A stretch of 63,990 nucleotides of DNA from Flavobacteriaceae bacterium. Its GTDB lineage: Bacteria; Bacteroidota; Bacteroidia; UKL13-3. Of the stretch, positions 44,501 through 52,870 are shown piece after piece. The stretch covers positions 1 through 63,990 of the forward strand of contig SHWZ01000009.1 of NCBI GenBank assembly GCA_009693575.1. The letters are read 5' to 3'. Made by a program: the position numbers and the translations under genes. The notes beneath the pieces were generated by a model. It did no database searches. It was not told the origin of the DNA and was given only the letters and a program-made list of their open reading frames with translations. How positions within the stretch are numbered: position 1 is the first letter of the stretch; the number at the start of each line of letters is the position of its first letter.

Positions 44501-46011
44501 TCAAAATATTCCCATACACAGTTGTTTAGCTCTATTTGAAAATTAATTACATATTGGCCAGGTTTCGAAAATTGAAAGGTTGTATCTGCATAGCCTGCCA
44601 CTCTTGTTCCCGAACCAATCACTTTTCCATTCGGATAAGGAACGGTCCATTTGTAAAACTCGCCACCTCTATATGCATTCACACCCCCTTTAGGCGTAGC
44701 CTGCATACGCACAATACCGCAACCAACATTTGTATAAACTCGTGTAGCCTCTGGGCTTTTCTTCACTGTGATGCTAAAACTTCGAGAACTTGTACCCGGT
44801 TTTGGGCAGGCATCATCGCTTGCCTTTATTGTGAATAAATATGGATTTGTACTAGCATCAGTCAATTCTGTTTGCCAGCATAAATTCCATTCTTCAAACC
44901 GGCCAACCATCTTCTTTGTGAATTTGGCCTTAGGAATGCCATAGTTCCAACCAACAAGAACCGTATCCTTACTGTCGGGGTCAGTTACTTTCATATCGCT
45001 GAAACATACTTGTTCTCCGGCACAAATAGTTTGTGAAAAGGGTCCCTTTATTTCAGGCGGTTTATTCGTGCAGCCTGCTACTACAATGATTTGCATATCC
45101 CGGCGGGTAATTCCTATTACTTCCATTTTCTTGGTAGTCTTATTATACCTCCATTCTTTGATATTTATGACGATTTCGCTCACTTGTTGTTGATCAGGCA
45201 TGAACGTGAGGTCGCCTCCAATCGAATCAAGCACTAGGCCACTGCATGAACTTCCAGGGGTTGGCTTTGCCTTTGGAAATCCCTTGAAATGGATGGGTAG
45301 CCTGTAGGTGTATGGGGCATTATATCCTGCTGAGGTACCATAGGAACCTTGGTATGCTTCAGCAAGGTGGTATGAAATTGAATCAAAGTCTATGGTATCC
45401 CTAGCTCCACTATTAAAAGTAATACAGTTATCTTTACATAAAATGGCAATGGGGTCGTTGGTTAGTATGGGAGAGGAGTTGCAGGGTTTTATGCATCGGT
45501 CTAATTCGGCATACGAATAGAAAACAGTAAGTGAACAGCAGGTTGTAAGTTGTTTATTTCTATTGGCCTGACTATATCCAATCCTAAACTTGCAACAGGT
45601 CTTGCTTAAAGAGCTTGGGAAAGTTATTAATAGTCCAAATGTAACTTTCTCAATACCATAAAGGTAGCTGCAGTTGGCATTTACTCCATTATCTTTACCA
45701 TCCTGATTACAATTATTCTTATCACCACATTTGGTACACTGTCCTTTGCAGGTGCCAGTAATGTCTTCGCAAGACAATTGTGTCATTGTACCGCTCGAAG
45801 AATATGAGCAGCCAATACCATCAACTGTAATTGCTATTGGAGACATCTGACTGCCCTTGCAATCCTTGTAGACTTTTATGTATAAGTAAAAACTATCCTT
45901 GCCAATACAGGTGTACTCAAAATCGGCTCCCATCATATGGGTAGCTTTACTCTGCTGCACAGTTGCTAATAGGCTAAAGCACAGAATCAGGTATTGAATA
46001 GTGGATTTCAC
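41596..46011 (-). CDS. Large secreted protein with gliding-motility-type (CHU_C, T9SS type B) C-terminal domain
   Basis: A 1471-residue exported protein with signal peptide (STIQYLILCFSLLATVQQSKA), followed by HMMGADFEYTCIGKDSFYL, an N-terminal module common in Bacteroidota surface proteins and rich in Cys (about 90-200). Many Ig/PKD-like beta modules follow (for example FFDAKAKMPFYSYFWNFGDP and WGWEFGDAAGGKS). The last 85 residues are the type B sorting domain: FIPNAFSPDNMGPHRNN, FEMWVFNRWGEEMFYG, GWNGIFKG, DVYVYQVNI. Such proteins pass T9SS and are retained at the surface or released; many act as adhesins. The predicted promoter at 46019-46051 leaves almost no leader. No gliding genes are adjacent. 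Confidence 0.87.
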   Translation of the reverse strand: MKSTIQYLILCFSLLATVQQSKATHMMGADFEYTCIGKDSFYLYIKVYKDCKGSQMSPIAITVDGIGCSYSSSGTMTQLSCEDITGTCKGQCTKCGDKNNCNQDGKDNGVNANCSYLYGIEKVTFGLLITFPSSLSKTCCKFRIGYSQANRNKQLTTCCSLTVFYSYAELDRCIKPCNSSPILTNDPIAILCKDNCITFNSGARDTIDFDSISYHLAEAYQGSYGTSAGYNAPYTYRLPIHFKGFPKAKPTPGSSCSGLVLDSIGGDLTFMPDQQQVSEIVINIKEWRYNKTTKKMEVIGITRRDMQIIVVAGCTNKPPEIKGPFSQTICAGEQVCFSDMKVTDPDSKDTVLVGWNYGIPKAKFTKKMVGRFEEWNLCWQTELTDASTNPYLFTIKASDDACPKPGTSSRSFSITVKKSPEATRVYTNVGCGIVRMQATPKGGVNAYRGGEFYKWTVPYPNGKVIGSGTRVAGYADTTFQFSKPGQYVINFQIELNNCVWEYFDTIDVPPFLEMKLSPDTFVCIGQSFRVQATSKYNQGKVKYYWNGDTAATGDTMTYTPIKDTLIRVTAFDSMGCKAIDTMVLAVKPLPIVNLGPDQRVCEPNGITFYSGTNNGLGYRTVLWTDGTGATVGDSLTIVVYDSSSIKIVMTDSNGCINSDTVEARFNPILMVDGGPNKMICPGDTSWFRGTGAGIYTWIDLSNGDTLSQDTTFNHVFTASTSVLLIGTVTYDGVICEDYDTVDIDLSHPAILSLAAKDQCEDYGQIYLLMKTAKDPITGMGVNVSYAWGATDTVLRKCITNNTVDTRCLGGTYKWGFNQVGRWAVIVTTTPKGCVTKDSVEVIVNPLPPVDFKQKRFCDVSPKFLLSAYGKPNAGGSAPLGEVWAGVNSKGAKTVDREVPTNSNSDWYFYPSLADSGANVITYTYTDDYGCDSMFIDTFWIMPIPVNILTPPSPICVYDGIQNMWKKTNAQPSDGVWQAGAITDSLKGLLDPTIAFPLPHVGLTPVDYPVLFRTNRSGCVDIDTIKILINPIPPVQMPPIRTICWDSMPWPLPNYAPPTSWWYIAGDTINRNPATFVPQMETPGSSTHLRFVYIDPTTGCRNTDSFQITVEDTPWIRINPVGPICNGDTFQLSCLLMNATGVDWSSAGTGTFNDQNSLTPSYRPSIQDAINGTVLVAATTTGNGVCNPNTDTFTLRIHPIPDPNFDGTPLEGCSPLMTLFDAKAKMPFYSYFWNFGDPISGMLNYDTSKTPRHFYENLSSVQRKYDISLRVVTDAGCDSTMVRPQYVTVNPWPRADFDPKPQKATIALPRIRFQNLTKYASESSTWGWEFGDAAGGKSIEKNPTYWYTNTDTGTYIVTLSVINEYGCTDTIQKPVKIGPEMTVFIPNAFSPDNMGPHRNNNFWVEADNYKGFEMWVFNRWGEEMFYGKERLPGWNGIFKGHPAQEDVYVYQVNIQNLEGRWFYYSGTVTLVR

Positions 46012-46018
46012 AATTCTA

Positions 46019-46051
46019 CAAAATTAAGGTAGGAAACACTATTTAGGGCAA
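46019..46051 (-). promoter_or_regulatory. Promoter of the large type B T9SS gene
   Basis: Minus strand TTG (46051-46049), 22 bases, then TAATTTTG (46026-46019), a full TAnnTTTG. The predicted start site is 1-4 bases from the ATG at 46011. Confidence 0.55.
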
Positions 46052-46169
46052 CAACTTTTTAACACGACGGCATTTCGAATAAAAAGGTTGTCTCCGTAAA
46101 AATATTTTCTTGGTGGAAAGTAGAAAAAATCAGTCTTAGCAAAATTTATTAAAGAGCTATGTAAAAATC

Positions 46170-46184
46170 ACCACTTTTCGCCAC
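46170..46184 (-). promoter_or_regulatory. Candidate MraZ box pair, minus orientation (GTGGC-N5-GTGGT)
   Basis: On the minus strand GTGGC and GTGGT are spaced with a 10-base period, the layout of MraZ operator repeats (TGGGN/GTGGN-type direct repeats with 5-base spacers). It faces the divergent T9SS gene. Confidence 0.45.
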
Positions 46185-46255
46185 TATTGAAAATCAATAT
46201 TATAACATGAAAAATTAGAAATAATGAACTAAAATTTATCCACATTGAACGATTT

Positions 46256-46270
46256 GTGGAGATTAGTGGG
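46256..46270 (+). promoter_or_regulatory. Candidate MraZ box pair ahead of mraZ (GTGGA-GATTA-GTGGG)
   Basis: Two GTGGR repeats with a 10-base period lie 44-58 bases before the mraZ ATG at 46314, over the expected -33 region. MraZ is known to repress its own operon through such repeats, so this is a natural autoregulatory operator. Confidence 0.6.
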
Positions 46271-46313
46271 GAAAACGCCTTTTTATTTGCATCGTCAAAA
46301 TCGAAACAAAGAA

Positions 46314-46793
46314 ATGTCAAGGCTAATAGGAGAATACGAATGTAGGATAGACGGCAAGGGCCGCCTCATAATTCCTACACGACTCAAAAGGCAACTGCCT
46401 CCCGAAGCCCAAGAAAAACTGGTAATAAACCGTAGTCTTGATAAATGCTTGGTGCTTTTCACCAAGGCTGACTGGGAAAAGGAATCGGAAAAGCTTGACG
46501 GCCTAAACATGTTTAATGCTCAACACCGGCAATTCATACGCCTCTATCACAATGGTGCCAACGAAATAGCACTGGACATGAGTGATCGCATACTTATACC
46601 AAAAAACCTAAAAGAATATGCTGAAATCAATACTGATGTGGTTCTGTTTGCATACGGCAACCGCATTGAAATCTGGAGTGAGAAGGTTTATCGGCAGGAG
46701 CTGAACACCGACTCCGAAGCCTTTGCTGGACTGGCTGAGCAGGTGATGGGCACTAAGAAACCAAACGAGCCACATCGCCCAGATTCGCCCTGA
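46314..46793 (+). CDS. mraZ: Transcriptional regulator MraZ
   Basis: About 159 residues from ATG 46314 (MSRLIGEYECRIDGKGRLIIP). Two AbrB-like MraZ repeats are present: the first with the signature DGKGRLIIPTRLKRQL, the second EIALDMSDRILIPKNLKEYAEI; FAYGNRIEIWS follows. It is the first gene of the division/cell wall cluster and, by family knowledge, binds GTGGN-type repeats upstream to damp expression of the whole operon; matching repeats are at 46256-46270. The frame is open back to 46245, but that extension is not part of the family. It is followed after 5 bases by rsmH. Confidence 0.95.
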   Translation: MSRLIGEYECRIDGKGRLIIPTRLKRQLPPEAQEKLVINRSLDKCLVLFTKADWEKESEKLDGLNMFNAQHRQFIRLYHNGANEIALDMSDRILIPKNLKEYAEINTDVVLFAYGNRIEIWSEKVYRQELNTDSEAFAGLAEQVMGTKKPNEPHRPDSP

Positions 46794-46798
46794 TAAAT

Positions 46799-47725
46799 AT
46801 GGAAAACAACCCTGCAACCACCACGCCCACAGGCTATCACATTCCGGTGCTATTGCAGGAATCGGTTGACGGATTGGACGTAAAACCAGCGGGGATTTAT
46901 GTTGACCTCACATACGGCGGCGGAGGCCACAGCAAGTTGATTTTGGAACGATTAGGAACGGAAGGCAGGATAATAGCATTTGACAGGGACATAGACGCAA
47001 TAAACAATATTCAGGAAGACGAAAGGCTCACATTGGTGGGTCACAATTTTAGGTTCATGAAGCAGTTTTTGGAGTTTATGAAAATAGCCGAAGTAGATGG
47101 GGTACTGGCTGATCTAGGTGTTAGCAGCCACCAGTTCGACGAAGGAGGAAGAGGTTTTAGTTATCGTTTTGAGGCCGACTTGGATATGCGTATGGACATT
47201 GATTCTGAGCTGAGTGCGGTAGTGGTGTTGAACAATTACTCAGAAGAAAAGCTAGCTGAAATATTTAAGAACTATGGTGAACTGTATCAAGCAAGGAAAA
47301 TGGCAAGGCTGGTATGCGAATATAGAAAATCAAAACAAATAAAAACAACGAGTCACTTGCAAGAAGCCATACGGCCAGCCACTCCGCTCCATGATGAATA
47401 CCAAACCTGGAGCAAGGTTTTTCAGGCATTGCGAATAGAAGTGAACGGGGAACTTGAGGTTCTGAAACTGATGTTGCCGCAAGCTGAAAGCATGATGAAA
47501 AAAGGAGGACGACTGGCGGTAATAAGTTTCCATAGTTTGGAAGACAGAATAGTAAAAAACTACATACAGAAGGGAAACGTGGAGGGTGAAGAAGTGAAAG
47601 ATTTCTATGGCAATAAACAAGGAGGTTTGAAACAAGCGAGGAAAATGATTGTACCAACTGACGAAGAAATAAGCCTGAATCCTAGAGCTAGAAGTGCGAA
47701 ACTGAGGATAGCAGAAAAAATATAA
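46799..47725 (+). CDS. rsmH: 16S rRNA m4C1402 methyltransferase RsmH
   Basis: A 308-residue SAM-dependent enzyme that methylates C1402 of 16S rRNA in the P site. The start is YHIPVLLQESVDGLDVKPAG, followed by the SAM-binding VDLTYGGGGHSKLILERLG, the catalytic-region DGVLADLGVSSHQFDEGGRGFS, DLDMRMD, TWSKVFQALRIEVNGEL, and ISFHSLEDRIVKNYI near the C terminus. Full length and intact. Formerly mraW, it is the standard second gene of the cluster. It overlaps nothing; ftsL starts 2 bases after its stop. Confidence 0.97.
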   Translation: MENNPATTTPTGYHIPVLLQESVDGLDVKPAGIYVDLTYGGGGHSKLILERLGTEGRIIAFDRDIDAINNIQEDERLTLVGHNFRFMKQFLEFMKIAEVDGVLADLGVSSHQFDEGGRGFSYRFEADLDMRMDIDSELSAVVVLNNYSEEKLAEIFKNYGELYQARKMARLVCEYRKSKQIKTTSHLQEAIRPATPLHDEYQTWSKVFQALRIEVNGELEVLKLMLPQAESMMKKGGRLAVISFHSLEDRIVKNYIQKGNVEGEEVKDFYGNKQGGLKQARKMIVPTDEEISLNPRARSAKLRIAEKI

Positions 47726-47727
47726 AA

Positions 47728-48063
47728 ATGAGCGACAGCAAAACAGGAAAAAAGAGCCCACTAGTTACCCTGCCAGAGTTCAGTTTCGGCATCACTGAAG
47801 TGTTGGTGAAGGCTTGGCTTCCATTTGTCCTGTTCATGTTTTGCGTTGGCATGGTGTACATAGCCAATGCCCATTATTCTAATAAAGTGGTGGTGAACAC
47901 AGCAAAATTGAATGTACGCCTAAAGGAATTGCGGAGCGAATACATTAGCATAAAAAAGGAACTGATGCAGGCTGGTAGGCAGTCGGAGCTTTTTAAACAA
48001 CTGCAAGGTATTGGATTGAAACCATTGACTGAGCCACCAATAAAAATATACATCGGAAAATGA
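47728..48063 (+). CDS. ftsL: FtsL-like cell division protein
   Basis: A 111-residue single-pass protein: a cytoplasmic tail of about 30 residues, one membrane helix (about 31-52, WLPFVLFMFCVGMVYIAN), then a short coiled-coil-like periplasmic part (NTAKLNVRLKELRSEYISIKKELMQ, split in family comparisons). Sequence conservation of FtsL is low; the call rests on topology, size and its place between rsmH and ftsI. In the family it forms a complex with FtsB and FtsQ that activates septal FtsW/FtsI. The stop overlaps the ftsI start by 4 bases. Confidence 0.8.
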   Translation: MSDSKTGKKSPLVTLPEFSFGITEVLVKAWLPFVLFMFCVGMVYIANAHYSNKVVVNTAKLNVRLKELRSEYISIKKELMQAGRQSELFKQLQGIGLKPLTEPPIKIYIGK

Positions 48064-50165
48064 CACCAAAGTCAAGCATATTGGTTCGTGTATACGCCTG
48101 CTTTTTTCTGGTAGTAGGTTTTGCTGTGGTAGTCATTTTTTATGCAGGCCGCATCCAGTTTACCGAAGGCGACCATTGGAAGGCTCTTTCTGATAGCCTT
48201 ACTACCGACTACCGCACCATTCCGGCTATTCGTGGAAATATATATGCATCCGATGGAAGTTTGGTGGCAACCTCGATGCCTGTATATGATATTGGAATTG
48301 ATACTCATGCAGAAGGCATAAGCAAAGAAAGTTGGGAGAAAAACAAGGATAGTCTTTCAATTATGTTGTCAAGTTCATTTAGTGACAAAAGCAAGAAAGA
48401 GTATATGAGATTGCTTCAATTGGCCCGCAAATCAAGCAACCATCGTTTCATGCTTCTTCAACGCAAAATCTCTTATGAACAATTGAAACAGGTGAAACGG
48501 TTTCCACTTTTCAGATTGGGAAAGAACAAAGGTGGACTGGTAGTTCAGGAACACGACATTCGCGAAAATCCATATGGCAATTTAGCGTTTCGCACGATAG
48601 GGCTGCACCGCGACAATGGATATAGCGTGGGCTTGGAGGCTTCTTTTGATAGTATACTTAGGGGAAGGCCAGGAAAGCGGTTAATGCAGCGGATTGCTGG
48701 CGGCTATTGGATGCCAATTTCTGACGACAACGATGTAGAGCCCAAGAACGGCTACGACCTGTTCACGACCATCGATATGAACATGCAAGACCATGCCGAG
48801 GCTGCTTTACGAAAAGCACTTGACTCAAATAGGGCTGAAAAGGGCTGCGTGATTCTGATGGAAACAAAGTCAGGAGATATTAAAGCAATTGCAAATCTAA
48901 AACGGCATTCGCATGGTGTTTTTAGCGAAGAAGAAAATTATGCAATTAAAGAAAAAACCGAACCAGGAAGCACAATAAAGTTGGCTTCGGTATTGTGTCT
49001 GGTTGAGGATGGACTTGTCAATGATTATGAGACAGTTGGAACCGGAAATGGAACCCTGACTGTAGCTGATAATGTTACTATAAAAGATGCAGAACCTGGA
49101 GGGCATGGCAACCTAACCCTCCGCCAAGCTTTCGAGCACTCGTCGAATGTAGCTATTGCCAAATTTGTAATGAGCAAATATAATGGACGGGCTTCTGTAT
49201 TCGCTAATCATCTCATCAACGATTTTAACCTTGGAAAAAAAATGGGAATTTCGTTCATAGGCGAAGCTCAACCCAAGGTAAAACACCCACGTAAAGACCG
49301 TGATTGGAGCGATGCAACACTACCCGAAATGTCTATTGGATATGAGATGGAAGTAACTCCTTTGCAAATAGCCGCCTTCTATAATGGTGTGGCTAATGGC
49401 GGCAGGATGATGAAACCAAGATTTGTGACACATATTGAACAATCAGGAAAGTTGGTGAAAGAATATCCACCCGAAGTACTCAGCGAAAAAATGGTATCGC
49501 AGCAAACCATTGATAGAGTATTGCCAATGCTTACAGGAGTAGTAGAACATGGAACGGCCACAAATCTGAAAAGTAAATCATATACTATTGCAGGCAAAAC
49601 AGGCACAGCACGAATTTTAGTAGGAAAAAGATACGTGGAGCAATACAAGTCAAGTTTCGCAGGTTTTTTCCCCGCGTCTAACCCGCAATATACTTGTGTG
49701 GTTATGATATTCAATCCAACCGCTGGAAAATACTATGGGGCTTTGGTGGCTGGCCCCGTATTTAAGGAAATAGCCGACAAAGTATACGCTACCTGTGTTA
49801 ACCGCCAAAGTAATTCCATTAGCGATTCTATGAAAGTGGTTCATTCAGTACTGAATGTTTATGGTTACTATGCAGATTTGAAATTAATCGTAAAAAACAT
49901 TGGAATTCGAATGACTGGTGTTTTGCAGAATTCGGATATGGTTAGTATAAGTATCAACAAAAACAACGCTCAGGCGAAAAACGAGTTTCAAACAGATAAA
50001 ACTGTACCAGGAGTTTGTGGTCTGGGTATCAGGGATGCGGTGTTCTTGTTGGAAAACAAAGGGCTTAGGGTAAAATATACTGGTAGTGGCAAAGTAAGCA
50101 CCCAGAGTGTTCCAAAGGGGACTAATCTATACAAAGGCATGGAAATATATTTATCACTTTCATAA
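48060..50165 (+). CDS. ftsI: Division-specific penicillin-binding protein FtsI (PBP3) with PASTA domain
   Basis: A 701-residue class B transpeptidase. An N-terminal membrane helix (about 8-28) precedes the pedestal domain (RGNIYASDGSLVATS). The transpeptidase domain has S304-TI-K307 (EPGSTIK), S361-S-N363 and K513-TG (AGKTGTA). The last about 55 residues form one PASTA domain (VPGVCGLGIRDAVFLLENKGL), as in SpoVD-type and Bacteroidota FtsI. It cross-links septal peptidoglycan with FtsW, also in this cluster. The ftsL stop overlaps its start; murE follows after 2 bases. Confidence 0.94.
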   Translation: MTPKSSILVRVYACFFLVVGFAVVVIFYAGRIQFTEGDHWKALSDSLTTDYRTIPAIRGNIYASDGSLVATSMPVYDIGIDTHAEGISKESWEKNKDSLSIMLSSSFSDKSKKEYMRLLQLARKSSNHRFMLLQRKISYEQLKQVKRFPLFRLGKNKGGLVVQEHDIRENPYGNLAFRTIGLHRDNGYSVGLEASFDSILRGRPGKRLMQRIAGGYWMPISDDNDVEPKNGYDLFTTIDMNMQDHAEAALRKALDSNRAEKGCVILMETKSGDIKAIANLKRHSHGVFSEEENYAIKEKTEPGSTIKLASVLCLVEDGLVNDYETVGTGNGTLTVADNVTIKDAEPGGHGNLTLRQAFEHSSNVAIAKFVMSKYNGRASVFANHLINDFNLGKKMGISFIGEAQPKVKHPRKDRDWSDATLPEMSIGYEMEVTPLQIAAFYNGVANGGRMMKPRFVTHIEQSGKLVKEYPPEVLSEKMVSQQTIDRVLPMLTGVVEHGTATNLKSKSYTIAGKTGTARILVGKRYVEQYKSSFAGFFPASNPQYTCVVMIFNPTAGKYYGALVAGPVFKEIADKVYATCVNRQSNSISDSMKVVHSVLNVYGYYADLKLIVKNIGIRMTGVLQNSDMVSISINKNNAQAKNEFQTDKTVPGVCGLGIRDAVFLLENKGLRVKYTGSGKVSTQSVPKGTNLYKGMEIYLSLS

Positions 50166-50167
50166 AA

Positions 50168-51628
50168 ATGCTATTAGTTGAATTGCTTAAGGGAACTGAT
50201 GTATTGGAATTGCGAGGCAATGCTGATATCTCAGTCTCTGGACTGAGCATAAATTCGAAAGCAACTATAGATGGTAATATCTTTTTTGCATTGAAAGGAA
50301 CAATCACTGATGGTCATAAGTATATTGGTTCAGCTTTGGAAAATGGTGCAATAGTTATTGTATGCGAGCAAATGCCAGAACGGATTCAAAATGGAATTGC
50401 CTATGTGTTGGTGAAGGATTCATCTGATGCACTTGGAAAAATGGTGACAACATTTTATTTCAACCTTTCAGGTAAAATGAAACTGGTGGCAGTGACAGGA
50501 ACGAACGGAAAAACAACTACTGCAACACTACTTTATGGCTTGTTCCGGCAGTTGGGCTACAAATGTGGATTACTTTCAACTATAAACAATCGGATTGAAG
50601 AAAATATACTTCCAGCTACACATACTACACCTGATGCAATTAGCCTGAATGCCTTACTTGCACAGATGGTTGATGCCGGTTGCCAATATGTTTTTATGGA
50701 AGCAAGCAGCCACGCCATCGAACAGAATCGAATAGCTGGCCTCCAGTTCGCAGGAGCGATATTTACTAATATCACTCACGACCATTTAGATTACCATCAC
50801 ACTTTCCAAAACTATATCAACGCCAAGAAAAAGCTGTTTGATGGATTGAGTGAATCGGCCTGGGCACTTACCAATAAAGATGATAAAAATGGATTGGTGA
50901 TGTTGCAGAATTGTAAAGCTTCACGTTTCAATTATGGTATCAGCAATCCGGCAGATTTCAAAGTTAGAATATTAGAAAGTGATTTCAACGGACTATTGCT
51001 AAACTTGGATGGTTACGAAGCATTTTTCAGGCTCACAGGTAAATTCAATGCTTACAATTTATTGTCTGTATATGCAGCAGCCGTGCTGTGTGGGATGGAG
51101 AAAGAGGCAATTATCACAGCACTCAGCAGCTTACCCAATGTAGCTGGAAGGTTTGATACAATATACAGCAGTCAAAAAGTGACGGGCATCATCGATTATG
51201 CTCACACACCCGATGCCCTATGTAATGTGTTGACCGCCATAAATGAAATACGCACTCACAACGAGCAACTGATAACTGTTGTTGGTTGCGGTGGTGATCG
51301 TGACCGAGAAAAACGTCCATTGATGGCAAACATTGCAGCAGAGGAAAGCGACAAAGTAATACTTACCTCTGACAATCCACGGAGCGAAAGCCAGGAAGAT
51401 ATATTGGAGCAAATGGCCAAAGGTATCCCTGCCCAACACTACAAAAAGGTATTAAAATTGGCTGACAGGGCTGAAGCAATAAAGCTTGCTGTAAGTCTCG
51501 CAAATCCTGGAGACATTATACTTCTAGCTGGTAAAGGGCATGAAACATACCAAGAAATAGCAGGTGTAAAATATGCATTTGATGACAAAAAAATATTGGC
51601 GGAAACCTTTCAATTAATGGAAAAATAA
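50168..51628 (+). CDS. murE: UDP-MurNAc-L-Ala-D-Glu:meso-diaminopimelate ligase
   Basis: A 486-residue Mur ligase that adds the third amino acid of the peptide stem. The ATP loop GTNGKTT lies at 111-117. The motif D402-N-P-R405 (TSDNPRSE) is the diaminopimelate-recognition signature, in contrast to the Lys-adding enzymes, so the wall should contain meso-[15 protein letters not shown] and [11 protein letters not shown] are further family marks. Cytoplasmic. Its stop and the mraY start overlap by one base (TAATG). murF does not follow, unlike in proteobacterial clusters. Confidence 0.96.
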   Translation: MLLVELLKGTDVLELRGNADISVSGLSINSKATIDGNIFFALKGTITDGHKYIGSALENGAIVIVCEQMPERIQNGIAYVLVKDSSDALGKMVTTFYFNLSGKMKLVAVTGTNGKTTTATLLYGLFRQLGYKCGLLSTINNRIEENILPATHTTPDAISLNALLAQMVDAGCQYVFMEASSHAIEQNRIAGLQFAGAIFTNITHDHLDYHHTFQNYINAKKKLFDGLSESAWALTNKDDKNGLVMLQNCKASRFNYGISNPADFKVRILESDFNGLLLNLDGYEAFFRLTGKFNAYNLLSVYAAAVLCGMEKEAIITALSSLPNVAGRFDTIYSSQKVTGIIDYAHTPDALCNVLTAINEIRTHNEQLITVVGCGGDRDREKRPLMANIAAEESDKVILTSDNPRSESQEDILEQMAKGIPAQHYKKVLKLADRAEAIKLAVSLANPGDIILLAGKGHETYQEIAGVKYAFDDKKILAETFQLMEK

Positions 51629-52863
51629 TGCTTTATTACTTCTTTCAATATTTAGAAAAAGAATTTAATTTTCCAGGTGCAGGAGTGTTTCAATACATAT
51701 CCTTTAGGACCACCATGGCTATCATTCTTTCACTGCTTATATCTTTAGTGTTTGGTGGGCGACTCATAAAAATGCTTCATAAGTTGCAGGTTTCTGAAAC
51801 CATTCGCGACCTTGGATTGCAAGGCGAAAAGGAAAAGAAAGGCACACCCACCATGGGCGGCCTAATAATCATAGCGGCTATCGTGATTCCTACTTTGCTG
51901 TTTGCCCGTACATGGAATGTATATATTATTTTGATGCTTTGTGTTACTGTGTGGTTAGGATTTATTGGCTTTGCCGATGACTATATCAAAGTTTTCAAGA
52001 AAGACAAAAGGGGCTTAGCTGGTAAGTTTAAAGTGATTGGACAAGTTATATGTGGATTGGCGGTTGGGTTAGTGCTACACTATCATCCATCCGTCGTTGA
52101 ACGGGAATTCGTTACGGAAGAAATTGCCTTAAAAAGTCCAACTGAATATAAACGGTTTTCTGAGAAGATCGAAGGAAAAATCCTTTACTACAAAGATATA
52201 AAAAGCACAGTGACCACGATACCTTTTGTGAAAGGCCATGAACTAGACTACGAGGATATTTTTGGCAAGGGTACAGGATGGATTGTATTTATTCTAGTAG
52301 TAATTTTGATTATCACGGCAGTGTCAAACGGTGCTAACCTCACGGATGGGATTGATGGTTTAGCCGCAGGAACTTCAGGTATTATGGGTGTTACATTGGT
52401 TATACTCACATACCTATCGGGTAATATTATTTTCTCTGATTATTTGAAGATAATGTTTATCCCTCATTTGGGTGAGCTGACGATTTTTGTAGGTGCGTTT
52501 GTTGGAGCCTGTATTGGGTTCCTTTGGTACAATACCTATCCAGCCCAAGTATTTATGGGCGACACTGGTAGCTTAGCTCTTGGAGGCATCATCGCTTCTA
52601 TTACTATCATTATACGAAAAGAGCTTTTAGTTCCTATTCTCTGTGGAGTTTTTCTAGTAGAAACCCTTTCTGTCATGTTGCAAGTAGTCTACTTCAAATA
52701 TACCAAAAGAAAACATGGAGAAGGAAGACGGATTTTTCTCATGGCCCCATTGCACCACCACTATCAGAAAAAGGGATACCATGAAAGCAAGATTGTATCT
52801 CGCTTCTGGATTGTTGGAATCATGTTGGCCCTCATCACCATAATCACGCTCAAACTCAGGTAA
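51628..52863 (+). CDS. mraY: Phospho-MurNAc-pentapeptide transferase MraY
   Basis: A 411-residue inner-membrane enzyme with about ten helices that moves phospho-MurNAc-pentapeptide onto undecaprenyl phosphate, making lipid I. Family motifs: [28 protein letters not shown] (Asp pair for Mg), [33 protein letters not shown] and [24 protein letters not shown] roughly 60-residue periplasmic insertion (about 150-210) between early helices is longer than in E. coli but common in Bacteroidota. The start overlaps the murE stop by one base; murD follows after 7 bases. Confidence 0.97.
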   Translation: MLYYFFQYLEKEFNFPGAGVFQYISFRTTMAIILSLLISLVFGGRLIKMLHKLQVSETIRDLGLQGEKEKKGTPTMGGLIIIAAIVIPTLLFARTWNVYIILMLCVTVWLGFIGFADDYIKVFKKDKRGLAGKFKVIGQVICGLAVGLVLHYHPSVVEREFVTEEIALKSPTEYKRFSEKIEGKILYYKDIKSTVTTIPFVKGHELDYEDIFGKGTGWIVFILVVILIITAVSNGANLTDGIDGLAAGTSGIMGVTLVILTYLSGNIIFSDYLKIMFIPHLGELTIFVGAFVGACIGFLWYNTYPAQVFMGDTGSLALGGIIASITIIIRKELLVPILCGVFLVETLSVMLQVVYFKYTKRKHGEGRRIFLMAPLHHHYQKKGYHESKIVSRFWIVGIMLALITIITLKLR

Positions 52864-52870
52864 AGCAACC

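Larger units (their letters stand above)
46012..46313. other. 302-base divergent control region between a T9SS gene and the mraZ cluster
   Basis: It holds the minus-strand promoter of the large T9SS gene (46019-46051), an inverted pair of GTGGN boxes (46170-46184), a direct pair (46256-46270) and a weak -7-like TTTATTTG (46282-46289) before mraZ. The rest is AT-rich with no ORF of interest. The frame upstream of ATG 46314 is open to 46245 but carries no MraZ similarity. Confidence 0.55.
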
